DNA from: Perkinsus olseni
Taxonomy: Eukaryota; Perkinsozoa; Perkinsida; Perkinsidae
Direction of reading: 5' to 3'
Assembly (NCBI GenBank): GCA_013115135.1
Contig: JABANP010000589.1
Location: forward strand, 1 to 30,427
DNA: 30,427 bases
Part shown: positions 1 through 9,195 of the stretch, in pieces
Layout of the letters: each line of letters starts with the position of its first letter
Position numbering within the stretch: position 1 is the stretch's first letter
Made by a program: the position numbers and the translations under genes
The notes under the pieces: generated by a model
The model's input: only the letters and a program-made list of their open reading frames with translations
Databases searched by the model: none
What the model was told of the DNA's origin: nothing

Positions 1-190
1 CTCTGCCACCGGGATTCCACCGAGTGTACACGCCTTCCCCTTCAGCTCCTAGGTAGAGCCTACCACTGATGTTCACTGATACCATCTCAATCGACGTACT
101 CCCCAGGGCTTCAGCCCACGTGTCAAACTGCAAGTGCAGAAAACCTTCGCGTCCGGGCATGTTGGTCTTGATAATAATCCCAGTGCTGTC
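1..190 (-). pseudogene. Family X gene fragment (copy X0), cut by the window edge
   Basis: The reverse strand reads TGIIIKTNMPGREG, then VNISGRLYLGAEGEGVY, then RWNPGGR, closely matching the X copy at 2275-2840 (GIIIDSNMPGRNG, LNISGKLNLDAEEEGVY, WWNPGGR). The same stretch is conserved again near 19930-20066. A likely splice acceptor (CTTATCAG on the reverse strand) lies just upstream of GACAGCACTGGG. The copy runs off the left edge, so it cannot be judged intact or broken. I do not recognise the family. The conserved VYTWWNPGGRDINY core is its best diagnostic. Confidence 0.6.
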
Positions 191-1000
191 CTGATAAGCC
201 CTATGAGAGTTATAGCCCTGGAGGTTGTACAAGCAGGTCCCGCGCAGCAGCTGCACGATGTCACTGCGGTTGCCTGGACCGGGCCCCCCGTTGCAACCCT
301 TGGGGTAGTCAGCAGTGACAGACAACGGTTCAGCACGAACAGTCCGAGCGTCCTTCCCAACACCGCCTATCACCATCTCCACGATATAGGGCACCAACAG
401 AAACTTACAGTATCTTCTGCAGTTTTTCATAATGGAGCGTGAAAATATGACGGATCATCGAGTCCTGCGTCACTGCACTGCGTGCTCGACCGATCCGAGG
501 GCGCTGTGCCCGCCGGGCACGGCCCGGCACAGCCGAGCGTGCACAGCGCCGACTACAGGCAGCATCGAAACTTACTCGCATGGAGACACTAGCAGCAGCT
601 TGTCATCACCCGGTAGCCAGCGCAATCTTCTTCCGTAGTGTTAAGGGCTGAAAAATACTCGCATCATTCTCGGCTTCATTCAATACCGCCGCACCTGATG
701 AAACTACACGTATCCAGCGTGACACCAACGCAAACGCCCTTGGCGCATGATCTGAAATAGGGGGGGAGGGTACAGTGAGAACGTGAGTCGAATTTGGTGC
801 GTAGCGTGCCTTGGGCAGTCGTCATCAGAGACTAGACTACTGGAGAGGTGTAGTCCACGTGAAATAATACGATCTCATCGAGCGCATCTCTCGAGCGATC
901 TCATCTCTCGCGCGCATTCCCTGGCTGTTTCGGTCGAACATCACCCAACTTTGCGGGTCGCTAACGCCGCGGTAGTAGCGCTGTGCTACGTACGTACCCT
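191..1000. other. No gene supported
   Basis: Reading frames here are short and share no similarity with other parts of the window. I see no convincing splice-linked coding, RNA gene or transposon end. From about 1000 the sequence begins to match 2990 onward and belongs to the family U duplication. Confidence 0.5.
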
Positions 1001-1391
1001 TTCAAGTGGTATCCTCGAGGAATCGCAATTGTACATGTGCCCATGGACACAATAGTGGCAGGAATGGCTCACTCGAGCGATGATGAGTAGCTCGAGGTGG
1101 TGATATGTTGTGACACCTTGATAGACTCGTCCGTGCACTGTAAGGGTGGCATGCACTGCACGCATGCAGCTTACGTGATGTAGCCACGTTGTGCTTCTTT
1201 GATAGTAGCTCTTCCGTGAGCTATGCCGATGTCTTCTGGCGTCAGCTTAGAGATTGCGTTGATGAGTTCGGGACGTCTGTTTATTTCGGCTTCATGGTAC
1301 CTTTTTCATCGTGGCCGCATCGTATCCCTTGTCGGCAGTGCGGACTCTGCACTTGCGATGCGCAGGTTGCGGACTCATTTCAACCTTGCTG

Positions 1392-1781
1392 ATGCGTTTC
1401 CTAGCCAACGCCTCGGCTGTCTCCCTCGCGTCAGGATGTGACGATTGCAACCAAGAAGAGAGAGTAACCGTGATTGGAGGCTCTTTCGCTGATTCTTTCA
1501 GCCGCTGTATGTATATGCCTTCTGTATCTGCCTTGGATGTATCCGGATACATCGTCTGGGGTCGACTCGATTGAGAGACCTGGCTGATCGGAGTCCGATC
1601 AGCTACTCCGAAAGGCTGAGAAGATGACCTTCATATGTGCCACGTGTTTCAGTTTCTTTACGGCAGACTCGCTGGAGGATTGTTGTGACACCTCTCTGGG
1701 AGGGAATGTGTCGGTTGTCTGGTCGCGACTGGCGGCGCGGATGAGCTCATCGCGAATTGTATTACAAGTCTTGCATTGTGA
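1392..1781 (+). pseudogene. Family U Cys-rich secreted-protein gene, broken copy
   Basis: An ATG at 1392 starts MRFLANASAVSLASG, a short signal-peptide-like leader, followed by CDDCNQEERVTV, matching MRLLAFNALAVSLVSG and RDDCDQEERRTV in the copy at 3427. The Cys-rich part resumes near 1624 in another frame (TFICATCFSFFTADSLEDC), then shifts again to RECVGCLVATGGADEL, which matches EECVGCLVASGSEDEL of the other copy. At least two frame changes are therefore needed. The segment between leader and Cys-rich part carries a 21-bp one-base-spaced palindrome (1583-1603) absent from the sister copy. An intron could explain one shift, but a pseudogene is simpler. Confidence 0.6.
1583..1603. repeat. Perfect palindrome, 10-bp arms, 1-base centre
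   Basis: Arms GCTGATCGGA (1583-1592) and TCCGATCAGC (1594-1603) flank a single G. It lies in a segment of U copy 1 with no counterpart in U copy 2. Confidence 0.9.
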
Positions 1782-2004
1782 AGGTCCTTCACACCATAAG
1801 CCCCAGAGGAGGACGAACGATGGTGGTAGCCCGCCTGCGAGTCCGATTCGAGAGACAAAACTCGCGGCCGCAATGACGAAGCGCTACCTCATCCAGGATG
1901 AGTCATCCTCGACAGATCCTCGATCTTGGATCTGTTGGTGCGGGAGATGCGAACAAGTCAAATTTTTCGACTTTTGCCTACGCAGACGTGGACAGAGCAA
2001 GACT

Positions 2005-2053
2005 CGCTATTGCCGGTTCACCCGCAGTGACTCACTGTGAACCGGCAATAGCG
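2005..2053. repeat. Perfect inverted repeat, 17-bp arms, 15-base loop
   Basis: The left arm CGCTATTGCCGGTTCAC (2005-2021) is exactly complementary to 2037-2053. It is the longest perfect-arm hairpin I found in the window. Confidence 0.9.
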
Positions 2054-2274
2054 ACCCGGCGTTCGATTCAAATCCGATTTGAACCTTTCGGACTGCTCTC
2101 TGAAGACCGAGTCTTCAAAGCTCTCTCCTCCGTTGTTCGTCATTCGCTCCCGGACCGGTGCTCCCGTACTGAAAACTCAAGCGTAATATGAAGTTAGAAA
2201 GTTCAACTTATCGGATGAGTCTTATCGTCTTCCGAGACCGTCGACCGGGGGAAGACGTTAAGCGAGCCCATCCA

Positions 2275-2840
2275 CTACTCAGCGGAAGAGTACCCCAGCG
2301 GCAATGGACTCAAAGGACTCGAAGGGTTCTGACCCATCATTGATGGGCCATCAACGTTGCCCTCAACCATATGGTGTATTTGATATCTCCAAGCTGCAAT
2401 CCATCCTTGCTTTTCCTTGAACCATTCCTTCGTCACCTGTACTGCTTGTGCGGTGTATAACCTAACTTTACCAGAATGGCTCCGGGCCGAGGCGTCAGAG
2501 TGGAGGGACAACTGGCCAATGTCAGCCCAACCCCTCACACTGTATTTCCCGTTGCTAGCCTTCTCTCCTTCGGGTAAGCAAGGGTAAATTCTCGATGGGA
2601 TTTCAATATTGGATATGCCTCCGAGTCTTTCGTCGTAGTTGATATCCCTGCCACCCGGATTCCACCAAGTGTACACGCCTTCCTCTTCAGCATCTAGGTT
2701 GAGCTTACCACTGATATTCAGTGAAACAACCTCAATCGACGTACCCTCCGGGCCATCAGCCAACGTGTTGAACTGCAGCTTCAAATCGCCGTTGCGTCCA
2801 GGCATGTTACTATCGATTATAATCCCAGTGCGGATTATCC
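2275..2840 (-). CDS. Family X protein, longest copy (probably the 3' exon)
   Basis: An open reverse frame of about 185 codons ends at a TAG at 2275. It carries GIIIDSNMPGRNG, LNISGKLNLDAEEEGVY, TWWNPGGRDINYDERLGG and, near the C-terminus, WRYQIHHMVEGNVDGPSMMG. Two other copies (1-190 and 19868-20066) keep the same protein pattern, which supports the reverse frame as the coding one. There is no good ATG before the conserved region. The 5' end is probably a splice acceptor (the reverse strand has ATCGATAG and similar sites), so this is likely a terminal exon. The family is unknown to me. A 15-bp palindrome at 2333-2347 (CCCATCA T TGATGGG) near the C-terminal end is missing from copy X3. Confidence 0.55.
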
Positions 2841-2847
2841 TCAAGGG

Positions 2848-3051
2848 ATGAGAACCCCAGTTGCATTACAACTGTTGTACTTTCTGTTTCTGGTCGCGCT
2901 CTCGCATTCGTCTCAGTTTATCGGAGAGGCCACTATCAACTCTGATTACCACTGCATGAAATCCTGGTCACAGGTAGTGATGAGGCGACAAAGTCACCCG
3001 CGGGATGGAGTGGTAGGACTGAGATCATATGTGCGCTCACGGAGACAATAG
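2848..3051 (+). CDS. Short leader ORF with signal peptide (possible first exon)
   Basis: An ATG at 2848 begins MRTPVALQLLYFLFLVAL, a classic hydrophobic signal peptide, followed by SHSSQFIGEATINSDYHC. It starts only a few bases beyond the 5' boundary of the minus-strand X exon, so the two are arranged head to head. A possible donor (CACAG|GTAGTG) follows at about 2972. Downstream the frame enters the duplicated U segment (from about 2990) and probably ceases to be genuine coding. This may be the first exon of a secreted-protein gene truncated when the U block arrived. Confidence 0.4.
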   Translation: MRTPVALQLLYFLFLVALSHSSQFIGEATINSDYHCMKSWSQVVMRRQSHPRDGVVGLRSYVRSRRQ

Positions 3052-3852
3052 TGGCAGCAGTGATATACTCCAGCTAGGAGTCTCCAATCGGTGAATGCGT
3101 AGCCCACGTGGAGGAGGTGGCGGTATGTTGCGGTACCTTGAGTCAAGATACCGGGGCGAACGAGGTCGTCAAGGCTCTCGACGACTTCGTTCGGCCCGAG
3201 ACATGCTCCAAGGGTGCACGCATGCAACTTGCGTGACGTAGCCACGCACGTGCGTATGTCACGGATAGTTGTGCTGCTCTGAGAGCAGTGCTATGCCGAT
3301 CTCTTCTGGATTCGGCTAGCGGATCGAGTTCGTGACTCATGAATCGTGAGCACAGGGCGTAAGCATTCGGCTGTTGTGAAAGCCATTCCCTCACTCAGTT
3401 TTCCTCTCTAGGTTTCAATCTTGCTGATGCGTCTCCTCGCATTCAACGCCTTGGCAGTCTCTCTCGTATCAGGGCGTGACGATTGCGACCAAGAAGAGAG
3501 AAGAACCGTGACGGAGGACTCCTTTGCCGATTCTTTCTGCCGCTGTATTTTTTTGGCTTCTCTTGATCTAGTTGACCTCGAATGATGTATCGAAACGGCT
3601 GGTAACCTGACCTCCAAATGTGCGAGCTGTTTCAGTTTTTTCACAGAAGACTCTCTGGGGGCTTGTGGTGTCAAGTGTGTTGAACACTTTCCTGAGGAGG
3701 AATGTGTTGGTTGTTTGGTGGCATCTGGCAGCGAAGATGAGCTCAGGATTTGCGCGGGCTTGAAAGCGCCTCCGCGTAACATCACGAGAGTGTTCGGTCA
3801 GTGTTTTCGAGGGTGTAGTACGTCATTGGAAGCTGCTGCTCATCCATGGTAG
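2990..3852 (+). repeat. Family U duplicated segment, copy 2
   Basis: This is the direct counterpart of 1001-1900. It includes roughly 430 bp of upstream sequence plus the reading frame at 3427. The two copies are separated by the X exon, so the arrangement is X0, U1, X1, U2. That suggests an X-U unit was tandemly duplicated and then decayed. Confidence 0.7.
3427..3852 (+). CDS. Family U Cys-rich secreted protein, nearly intact, one in-frame TGA
   Basis: An ATG at 3427 gives MRLLAFNALAVSLVSG, a signal-peptide-like leader, then RDDCDQEERRTVTEDS and a Cys-rich body with pairs CASC, CGVKC and CVGC, ending at a TAG at 3850-3852 (142 codons). A single TGA at 3589-3591 interrupts the frame between LVDLE and CIETAGN, and the Cys-rich half continues in the same frame. 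I found no GT-AG intron that removes the TGA cleanly. It may be a nonsense mutation (CGA to TGA), a missed intron, or a recoded codon. The paired cysteines suggest a disulfide-bonded extracellular module. Function is unknown. Confidence 0.5.
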
Positions 3853-4278
3853 AAGCACGGCCCGTGCTGCACGGGTAGAACTTTCTGTGGATGGCTGCGC
3901 AGCCGACTCATCATTCATGTCGCATTCTGGTCTACAGTAGCATTCCTCCCGGCTCAAAACCTCGGAGCAGTTCTGCATGGACTCGTTTTTATGCAAACAC
4001 AGTGATTCTCTGCCGATAACAGGCCGTCATTCAGTATCTTGCAGCAAGATTCTTGCTCACCCTCATCAGGTCTCCAATGGAGCCGCTCCATGCTCTCCCG
4101 CTAGCTGCTTTCCTTCCCGTAATACTTCTCGATCATGAGGGATATGCATGTTGTTTTGCTAAATGTCAATGGATGAGGCCAAGAGGCTATGTATAGCGGG
4201 AGCCACTTAAATTCATCAAGCAGAGGACCTCCATTCATACATCGCTGTTTCATACCTCGCAGATTCGGTCCTAGATTG

Positions 4279-4307
4279 TTATAGCCGCGGGTCACCCGCG
4301 GCTATAA
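4279..4307. repeat. Perfect palindrome, 14-bp arms, 1-base centre
   Basis: Arms TTATAGCCGCGGGT (4279-4292) and ACCCGCGGCTATAA (4294-4307) flank a single C. An adjacent CCGGTGGT C ACCACCGG palindrome occupies 4319-4335. Confidence 0.9.
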
Positions 4308-4359
4308 GCTATTTCCACCCGGTGGTCACCACCGGCGGCGGGTGGATTCATCCAGGCTG

Positions 4360-4394
4360 GACGAAAGGAGCCGGATGATCCAGCTCCTTTCGTC
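4360..4394. repeat. Perfect inverted repeat, 12-bp arms, 11-base loop
   Basis: GACGAAAGGAGC (4360-4371) is exactly complementary to GCTCCTTTCGTC (4383-4394). Confidence 0.9.
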
Positions 4395-4445
4395 TATGTT
4401 AATAGCCTTGCTGACTACGATCAGGCGCTCACTCAGTGAGTAAGG

Positions 4446-4466
4446 TGTAGCTCAGTCTGAGCTACA
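4446..4466. repeat. Perfect palindrome, 10-bp arms, 1-base centre
   Basis: TGTAGCTCAG (4446-4455), T, CTGAGCTACA (4457-4466). Confidence 0.9.
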
Positions 4467-4643
4467 ACACTCGCTATTTGAACCACGAACTTTCTTGATG
4501 TACCAAAAGATTATGGACGACCCGCAATTTGAGCGAAACAATCTTGGATTGGAGCTGCAGTGGACCGATCGATCATGGACGAATGGCGGTAGTACCGGCA
4601 TGGTACACCTCTGGTGGACCGCGAAAACTTGTGGTAGAACTTG

Positions 4644-4694
4644 CTCCCTAGAACTTGCTCACCGGTGTAACAGCTGTGAGCAAGTTTTAGGGAG
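4644..4694. repeat. Inverted repeat, 19-bp arms with one mismatch
   Basis: The left arm (4644-4662) starts CTCCCTAGAACTTGC. The right arm (4676-4694) is its complement except for one C/T change that still allows a G-T pair. The loop is 13 bases. It interrupts the open frame that begins near 4495. Confidence 0.9.
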
Positions 4695-4865
4695 AATAAG
4701 GGTCCACTTGAAGGTGGTTTACCTCGTCCCGCGTGGCCTGAGAAGAGTTAACAAGTGCATCGTAGAGAGGGATAGAGATGTGCTTGACCATTGAACACAC
4801 GTACGCAGCCTTCCGCTTACTAAGAATTGAGGTGACGCTCTTCTGTTGACGAAAAAGGCGATCTA

Positions 4866-4882
4866 TCACTGAGGCTCAGTGA
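4866..4882. repeat. Perfect palindrome, 8-bp arms, 1-base centre
   Basis: TCACTGAG, G, CTCAGTGA. A second one, CAAAGGC A GCCTTTG, follows at 4913-4927. Confidence 0.85.
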
Positions 4883-4934
4883 CTGAGTCCAAGCGGCCCA
4901 CGTCGCCTTGTGCAAAGGCAGCCTTTGAAAGGCT

Positions 4935-5174
4935 TGAGAGCCCGACTGCGGCGAGTCGAAATTGTTTGCTCTAACAGCAACCGATGAGATTGAGCCAGGT
5001 TGCAGCGCGCACGAAATACGGTTAGCCTGCTTGTGCTACGCTTGTGGTAACTGCGAGTCGTCGAATTCTCTAGATGCTACGAACCCGAAAACCCTGCAGC
5101 AGCTGCCTCATGGTCACTAGGACGTTTATTCTCGTAGTGACAAGGGGCATGCCAGGTTACTCGGGCCGCAAACC
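4935..5174 (+). repeat. Dispersed repeat, inverted copy of the TerD gene 5' flank
   Basis: This segment is the reverse complement of about 25183-25400, with long exact runs such as TCGTCGAATTCTCTAGATGC and a shared CGTTTATTCTCGTAGTGACAAGG block. In the other copy the sequence lies immediately upstream of the first exon of the TerD gene (start 25157), in the promoter position. Here no TerD coding follows. Similarity stops exactly at GGGCCGC (about 5169), where this copy continues into a palindrome (5164-5188). Confidence 0.75.
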
Positions 5175-5188
5175 TTAGGTTTGCGGCC
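5164..5188. repeat. Perfect inverted repeat, 11-bp arms, 3-base loop
   Basis: GGCCGCAAACC (5164-5174), TTA, GGTTTGCGGCC (5178-5188). The left arm begins in the shared repeat. The rest is absent from the copy near 25183, so the palindrome sits exactly at the breakpoint between the two copies. Confidence 0.9.
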
Positions 5189-5478
5189 TAGCAGGGGCCA
5201 CGGGTTAGAGAACTGCGGCCGCGGTCGTGAAGCGCCACCAATTACTCGAGAAGCACGAACAGCTGGCGAGCTTGCGCCATCGGACCCTATATATGATATT
5301 CTCTATCCGAAAGAGTCTATCGCCTACTCCGGCTCGAGTTCCCATGCGGAAACCATAGGTTGTCCAGTGTCCACCCAGAGCGAAGTAAGAAAGTTTGGGG
5401 AGCGTTTCACCAACTGAGTAGCGTTGGAGTCTCCCTGGTGGACAAGGATGTGGGCGTCGCTGCCATGTCTCCTCCGGA

Positions 5479-5552
5479 GCCCGATTAGTTCAGCTGGATA
5501 GAATGTCTGCCTACGGAGCAGATGGTCGTAGGTTCGAATCCTGCATCGGGTA
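5479..5552 (+). tRNA. tRNA-Arg (anticodon ACG)
   Basis: A complete cloverleaf of 74 nt. The acceptor stem GCCCGAT pairs with ATCGGGT (one G-T pair). The D stem is GTTC with GAAT. The anticodon stem TCTGC/GCAGA encloses the loop CTACGGA with anticodon ACG. The variable loop is TGGTC. The T stem GTAGG/CCTGC closes the loop TTCGAAT, and the discriminator is A. There is no intron and no encoded CCA. Internal A and B boxes look functional. A TTTTT run lies about 50 bases downstream (near 5602) rather than directly after the gene. Confidence 0.93.
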
Positions 5553-5559
5553 ATTCGTC

Positions 5560-6570
5560 CCACCCTGAACTTGATGCGCAGCCTCTACACCTCAAGGCCT
5601 ATTTTTGGCTGTAGTAAGATCGTTTCCGTGGGGCGGGCTATCATGCCACGCCAGGATATGCGTTAGAAAAATCGAATTCGCAAGCGTGCGAGATAGGAAG
5701 ATACATAAGTCGTCCGACTTGGAGAATTAATTTTGCCGCCACATCCGAAATAACTTCAATTTCGATGAAATGCGAAAAGCCTGAGTATGTCCGAACATTT
5801 TTTGAGCATTTTTTCTATCCGTTTTTTGTGACGGATATGGCATGGGCTCCGACCATAATCGTCGGCGATCTCGGTCTACACTATCTCTCTTTGTGCATAT
5901 GCTTCATGATGAAGCCTTCATCTGTTAAGGGTGCTCCAATATGGAACCTCAGTGGGCGTGCCTGGTCGAGGTAGCCTTGGGGTCACATGCGGCGCGTGAC
6001 ATGCCACTGGCACCTGGTCCTTTGGGAAGGGGTTACCTCCCGGCGGGAGGCTCCCGCATGGCCGTGTTCTCCCCGGAATACCCAGAAGTTGCACGGGTAA
6101 TGTACGCCGTCTACAGACGGTCGAACACTGTTGTTCAACACAAATGATCTTCAACTTGAACTCCAAGTCTTGAAGTGGTAGTACAGGAAAGAGGAACAGC
6201 TAGAAGCCGTAAAGCCGTCGACTTCACGAGCTCACAGGGAATTCCACCTAAAATCTACTCACAGGATTGCCGCAGCACCAGCGGACCATTGACTAGTAGT
6301 CAATGACTACTAACGGGGTGCTGCCTCTGCTAGGGGAGAATCCTCGATAGTATTAAGCACCAATCAACCGAAGAGCACACCAACGGCGAATAGCTGTCGG
6401 CGATAGGCTCGAAAGAGTTGGAGGGTTCTGAGTCAGAACTTTTGACCCTCAAAGTAATGTTGACAACACTGCCTTCAAGTCGAAGGTTTTCTCCTTTTCG
6501 CTGCTAGCAGATTCTGGGCCGAAAAATAAACTGCTCGGCCGCCGGCACCCGAGCGCGAGTCGCTCCCAAC
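5560..6570. other. No gene supported
   Basis: Frames on both strands are short and compositionally unremarkable. A perfect palindrome CATTGACTA G TAGTCAATG lies at 6287-6305. Nothing else stands out. Confidence 0.5.
6287..6305. repeat. Perfect palindrome, 9-bp arms, 1-base centre
   Basis: CATTGACTA (6287-6295), G, TAGTCAATG (6297-6305). Confidence 0.9.
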
Positions 6571-6575
6571 ACTCA

Positions 6576-6647
6576 CGCCATATGCCAGACTTGAATTGAC
6601 GAATTCTTGCTCCCAAAGCAGACGCTCTGCCACTGAGCTAAAATGGC
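6576..6647 (-). pseudogene. tRNA-Pro(TGG)-like gene, probably decayed
   Basis: The reverse strand folds as a 72-nt tRNA. Acceptor GCCATTT pairs with ATATGGC with one T-T mismatch. The D stem GCTC/GAGC is perfect. Loop TTTGGGA gives anticodon TGG. The anticodon stem TCTGC/GCAAG has one mismatch and one wobble, and the T stem GTCAA/CTGGC has one mismatch. Having a mismatch in three of the four stems suggests a pseudogene or tRNA-derived repeat rather than a working gene. There is no T-run terminator directly downstream. Confidence 0.5.
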
Positions 6648-7265
6648 TTACACGATCGCCGATCGTCTATCGGAAGCCCAGGAACTGGGGGCCGAATAAC
6701 CGCGGCGCAAGTCAGTGGGGGAGACCTTGCAGGCTGTGTAGCTACGGAAGCTAAGCTTCCAGAGCTATGCGTTTTGCGAAGGAAGATATCCCCCCATTCG
6801 AGGCTTGAGGATAAATTATCTTCTTTTGGTAAGATACCCTTCCCTACACTATTGCAGTTGCTGTTCCGTACTACAGTACTACGGAATACGTAGGAGTTCG
6901 CTACTCGTTCCCCTCTGATTGGACTTCAGCAACTTAGCTCTGATGCGAACGAGTGCACTATAACTCAGTACCGTGTGGCTATTTGAGACGGGGCTCAAAG
7001 CAAGGTAAATTCGGACTCGAGAGAAGCTTAGTGATAATGTGCACCACAGCTTACTAAGCTGAGCTCAGTGTAGCACGTATACTCATGAACGCGAGTCACT
7101 CGCGGCGAGTGCAAGGCGCAGAATGAGTTGAGACGGTTATCTGATACTAATGGTACGTAGTAGCAGCAAACTAAGAGCTGAATTGGCACTGAACCAGGCT
7201 GTAATTGTTAACTAGCTAACAACATAGTCGTCACTATAGTGCACGAGCAGGCTCTATGACCCATA
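6648..7265. other. No gene supported
   Basis: No protein-like frames. Short palindromes occur: GGAAGCT A AGCTTCC at 6746-6760 and GCGAGT C ACTCGC at 7091-7103. Confidence 0.45.
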
Positions 7266-7269
7266 CTAT

Positions 7270-7740
7270 GCGCCATAGGCTATGAGCATCGACAGATCTT
7301 TCTCCCGACAATGCGCAGACATCACCATCCCGAATATTGGGCCATCAAGCCAGGGTGCTCCGCCGTTGGAAAGAATGGTTGGGTGGATGGAAAAATGGGA
7401 AAATACAGAAAAATACGGCAAAATTGGAAAAATATGGAAAAATTTTTGCGCGTTAATCTTGAATCCATCGGGTTTGCGAGTGTGCAAAGGAAAGCTGAAT
7501 TTGCGAGACGTGCCCACAAATCTAATTCACCCTATGAGTCTCACAGTAATCGCTGAGCGCCGCTCAGTGAGCGGTTCTCGTGGAATGCATTCATGTCCTC
7601 GGAGAGCCACCTCGTACATGATTTGACATGGAAGTCTGCCGTTCTAATCTTGCGCTCTTGTGAAACGCCACAGTCCAAGTATTGGAAACTTCGCTAGATC
7701 TTGCAAGAACGCAAGATCGAAATGTTGTTTCTTGGTGGGC
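7270..7740 (+). repeat. Dispersed repeat family A, copy 1
   Basis: Aligns directly with about 15830-16340. It has an internal A-rich tract of GGAAAAAT-type repeats (about 7388-7448), then the shared blocks TATGAGTCTC, ATGTCCTCGGAGAGCC, GCCGTTCTAATCTTGCG and CTAGATCTTGCAAGAACGC. No protein is conserved between copies, so it is most likely a non-coding mobile repeat. This copy has an extra segment with CTGAGCG C CGCTCAG (7553-7567) that the other copy lacks. Confidence 0.75.
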
Positions 7741-7768
7741 GGTGCCCACTGGGCACTGCCCAGGGCAC

Positions 7769-7803
7769 CTCCTCCTCCTCCTCCTCCTCATCCTCCTCCC
7801 TCC
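7769..7803. repeat. (CCT)n microsatellite
   Basis: About eleven CCT or near-CCT triplets in a row, with one CAT interruption. Slippage-prone; no gene function inferred. Confidence 0.9.
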
Positions 7804-7989
7804 TGGTGCCCTGTGGGTCCTCTGGTGTCTCTTTTGAACGTGTTGCTGTTGTCGGCGGATGTTACCCCTTGTGCGTAGCCACGAAGTCGACAACGGTAGC
7901 CGTTACGGTCGATATATCCAATTCGTTCTTACGCGCGCCAATCACGTCTATTCCATTCCTGTGGGCGACCATCCATTGTGGGAATATGT

Positions 7990-9190
7990 GAATGAAAGAG
8001 AGGAAAGGTCAACTCAGAACTCATTGCCCAGCACGTCGGATCTCTGGGGGAAGAGCAGCCGTTGGAGTTGAGAATGCGTATTTTGTATGAGCGCCCGGCG
8101 GGCGCCGCCCGCCCAGTGTCGGCGCGTTGCGTTGCAAATCGCAGTCTGTCCCCCGTGAATTCCCATAGTCGCGGAGGTTGGGTCTGGGCGCGCGCCACGT
8201 ACGTCCACTGGCCGGTGTCTTCGGCCGTGTGGGACATATGGTGTGCGCAGACTGATCCGGGCCTCGGGTGCGTTGTGTGCACCCTCAGGCCGGACAGTCT
8301 CCTCCGTGACAAGGGTGTGGTGTGGTGGGTTTGAGATGCTACGTCTGCATCTGCCCCTTACCAAGAGTTGCCCCGCAGTGTCTTTAGCTCTTGGGGCGAG
8401 CGCTGACTTCGGCTTGTGTGGTGTGGATTGCACAGCGCGTGTCTACCTCCGCTGGGGGATTTCACAGTACGGAAACGTCCCGCTTCCGTCTCCCATTAGC
8501 GACACCAGTGGCGAAAATTCTACTGCCAAGCCTCCGGTTCCCACGCTTTGGCTTACGGGTGGGCTGAAAAACGGTTCTTTGGGTGGATTTCCTGTGGTTT
8601 CACGTTATTTTGCTATTTTTCCATATTTTTCCACCATTTTGTTGCGGCAGGAAATTTTCCGCAGGAAAGATTGGGAAAATAGAATTGCTGCCATTTTGGA
8701 GCACCCTGCATCAAGCGCCACACGCCGCACCAGCTGCGCGGGAGGCAGAATGGAGCCTGCTCCCCGAGTCGGGGACTCTCCGCTGGAGAGTCTCCAGTCA
8801 CAACAGGTCGGGGACCCCGACTTGACCGGACTTGACGAGTCGAGGGGAATAAACTATGCATGCATGCACAAGACGATCGGCGCATAATGAGTAGCAGCTG
8901 ACGACCAATTCGCTTGCATGTTTGAGCATAGCGGGCTGAGCTGAGCACACGCGTTCTGCGGCTGCGAATCGCGCATCGCAGTGCTAGTAGCGCTGCGCTT
9001 CAGATCACGCTAAATCCTTCACGAAGTCGTTTTCCTCTTCCTTCGCCCTCGATAATCATAGTATCAGCCATAGTAATCAGCCATTACTTTGGAGCTTATT
9101 CTTAGAAAACCGCGGTGCGTCCTACTGAATCGTAGAAGACTTCATACGCTCTTCAGTTCTGCTGGACCACAGTCTCAAATCATGAAATGC
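7990..9190. other. Mostly non-genic; contains an inverted fragment of repeat A
   Basis: Around 8580-8720 the reverse strand shows GGGTGCTCC followed by an A-rich TGGAAAAATATGGAAAAAT tract, as in the family A copies, so this is probably a partial inverted copy. A cluster of short palindromes lies at 8762-8821 (for example GTCGGGG A CCCCGAC at 8807-8821). Open frames here lack conserved features. Confidence 0.45.
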
Positions 9191-9195
9191 CTTCA

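Larger units (their letters stand above)
1001..1900 (+). repeat. Family U duplicated segment, copy 1
   Basis: This block aligns directly with about 2990-3852. Shared landmarks in the same order are the ACAATAGTGGCAG stretch, a GCACGCATGCA block followed by ACGTAGCCAC or ATGTAGCCAC, CTATGCCGAT(G/C)TCTTCTGG, the start-codon region TTGCTGATGCG, the GACGATTGC-ACCAAGAAGAGAG block, and the Cys-rich exon. Identity in the best part (about 1371-1500 against 3408-3540) is roughly 80% by eye. The duplication includes about 400 bp upstream of the U reading frame, so promoter and gene were copied together. Confidence 0.7.
3853..4934. other. Palindrome-dense segment without a supported gene
   Basis: Frames here are short. 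One at 4495-4640 (MMYQKIMDDPQFERNN and onward) has protein-like composition but is interrupted by the inverted repeat at 4644-4694. Seven perfect or near-perfect inverted repeats lie between 4279 and 4926, the highest density in the window. Confidence 0.5.

Noticed and set aside
1292..3785. Minus-strand frames in both U copies that look conserved (SAKEPPITVTLSSW and SAKESSVTVLLSSW)
   Set aside because: The plus strand of the same DNA gives a signal peptide and paired cysteines in both copies. Minus-strand similarity follows from DNA identity.
5324..5563. Reverse open frame of 79 codons with RIRTYDHLLRRQ-like sequence
   Set aside because: It is the antisense translation of the tRNA-Arg gene at 5479-5552.
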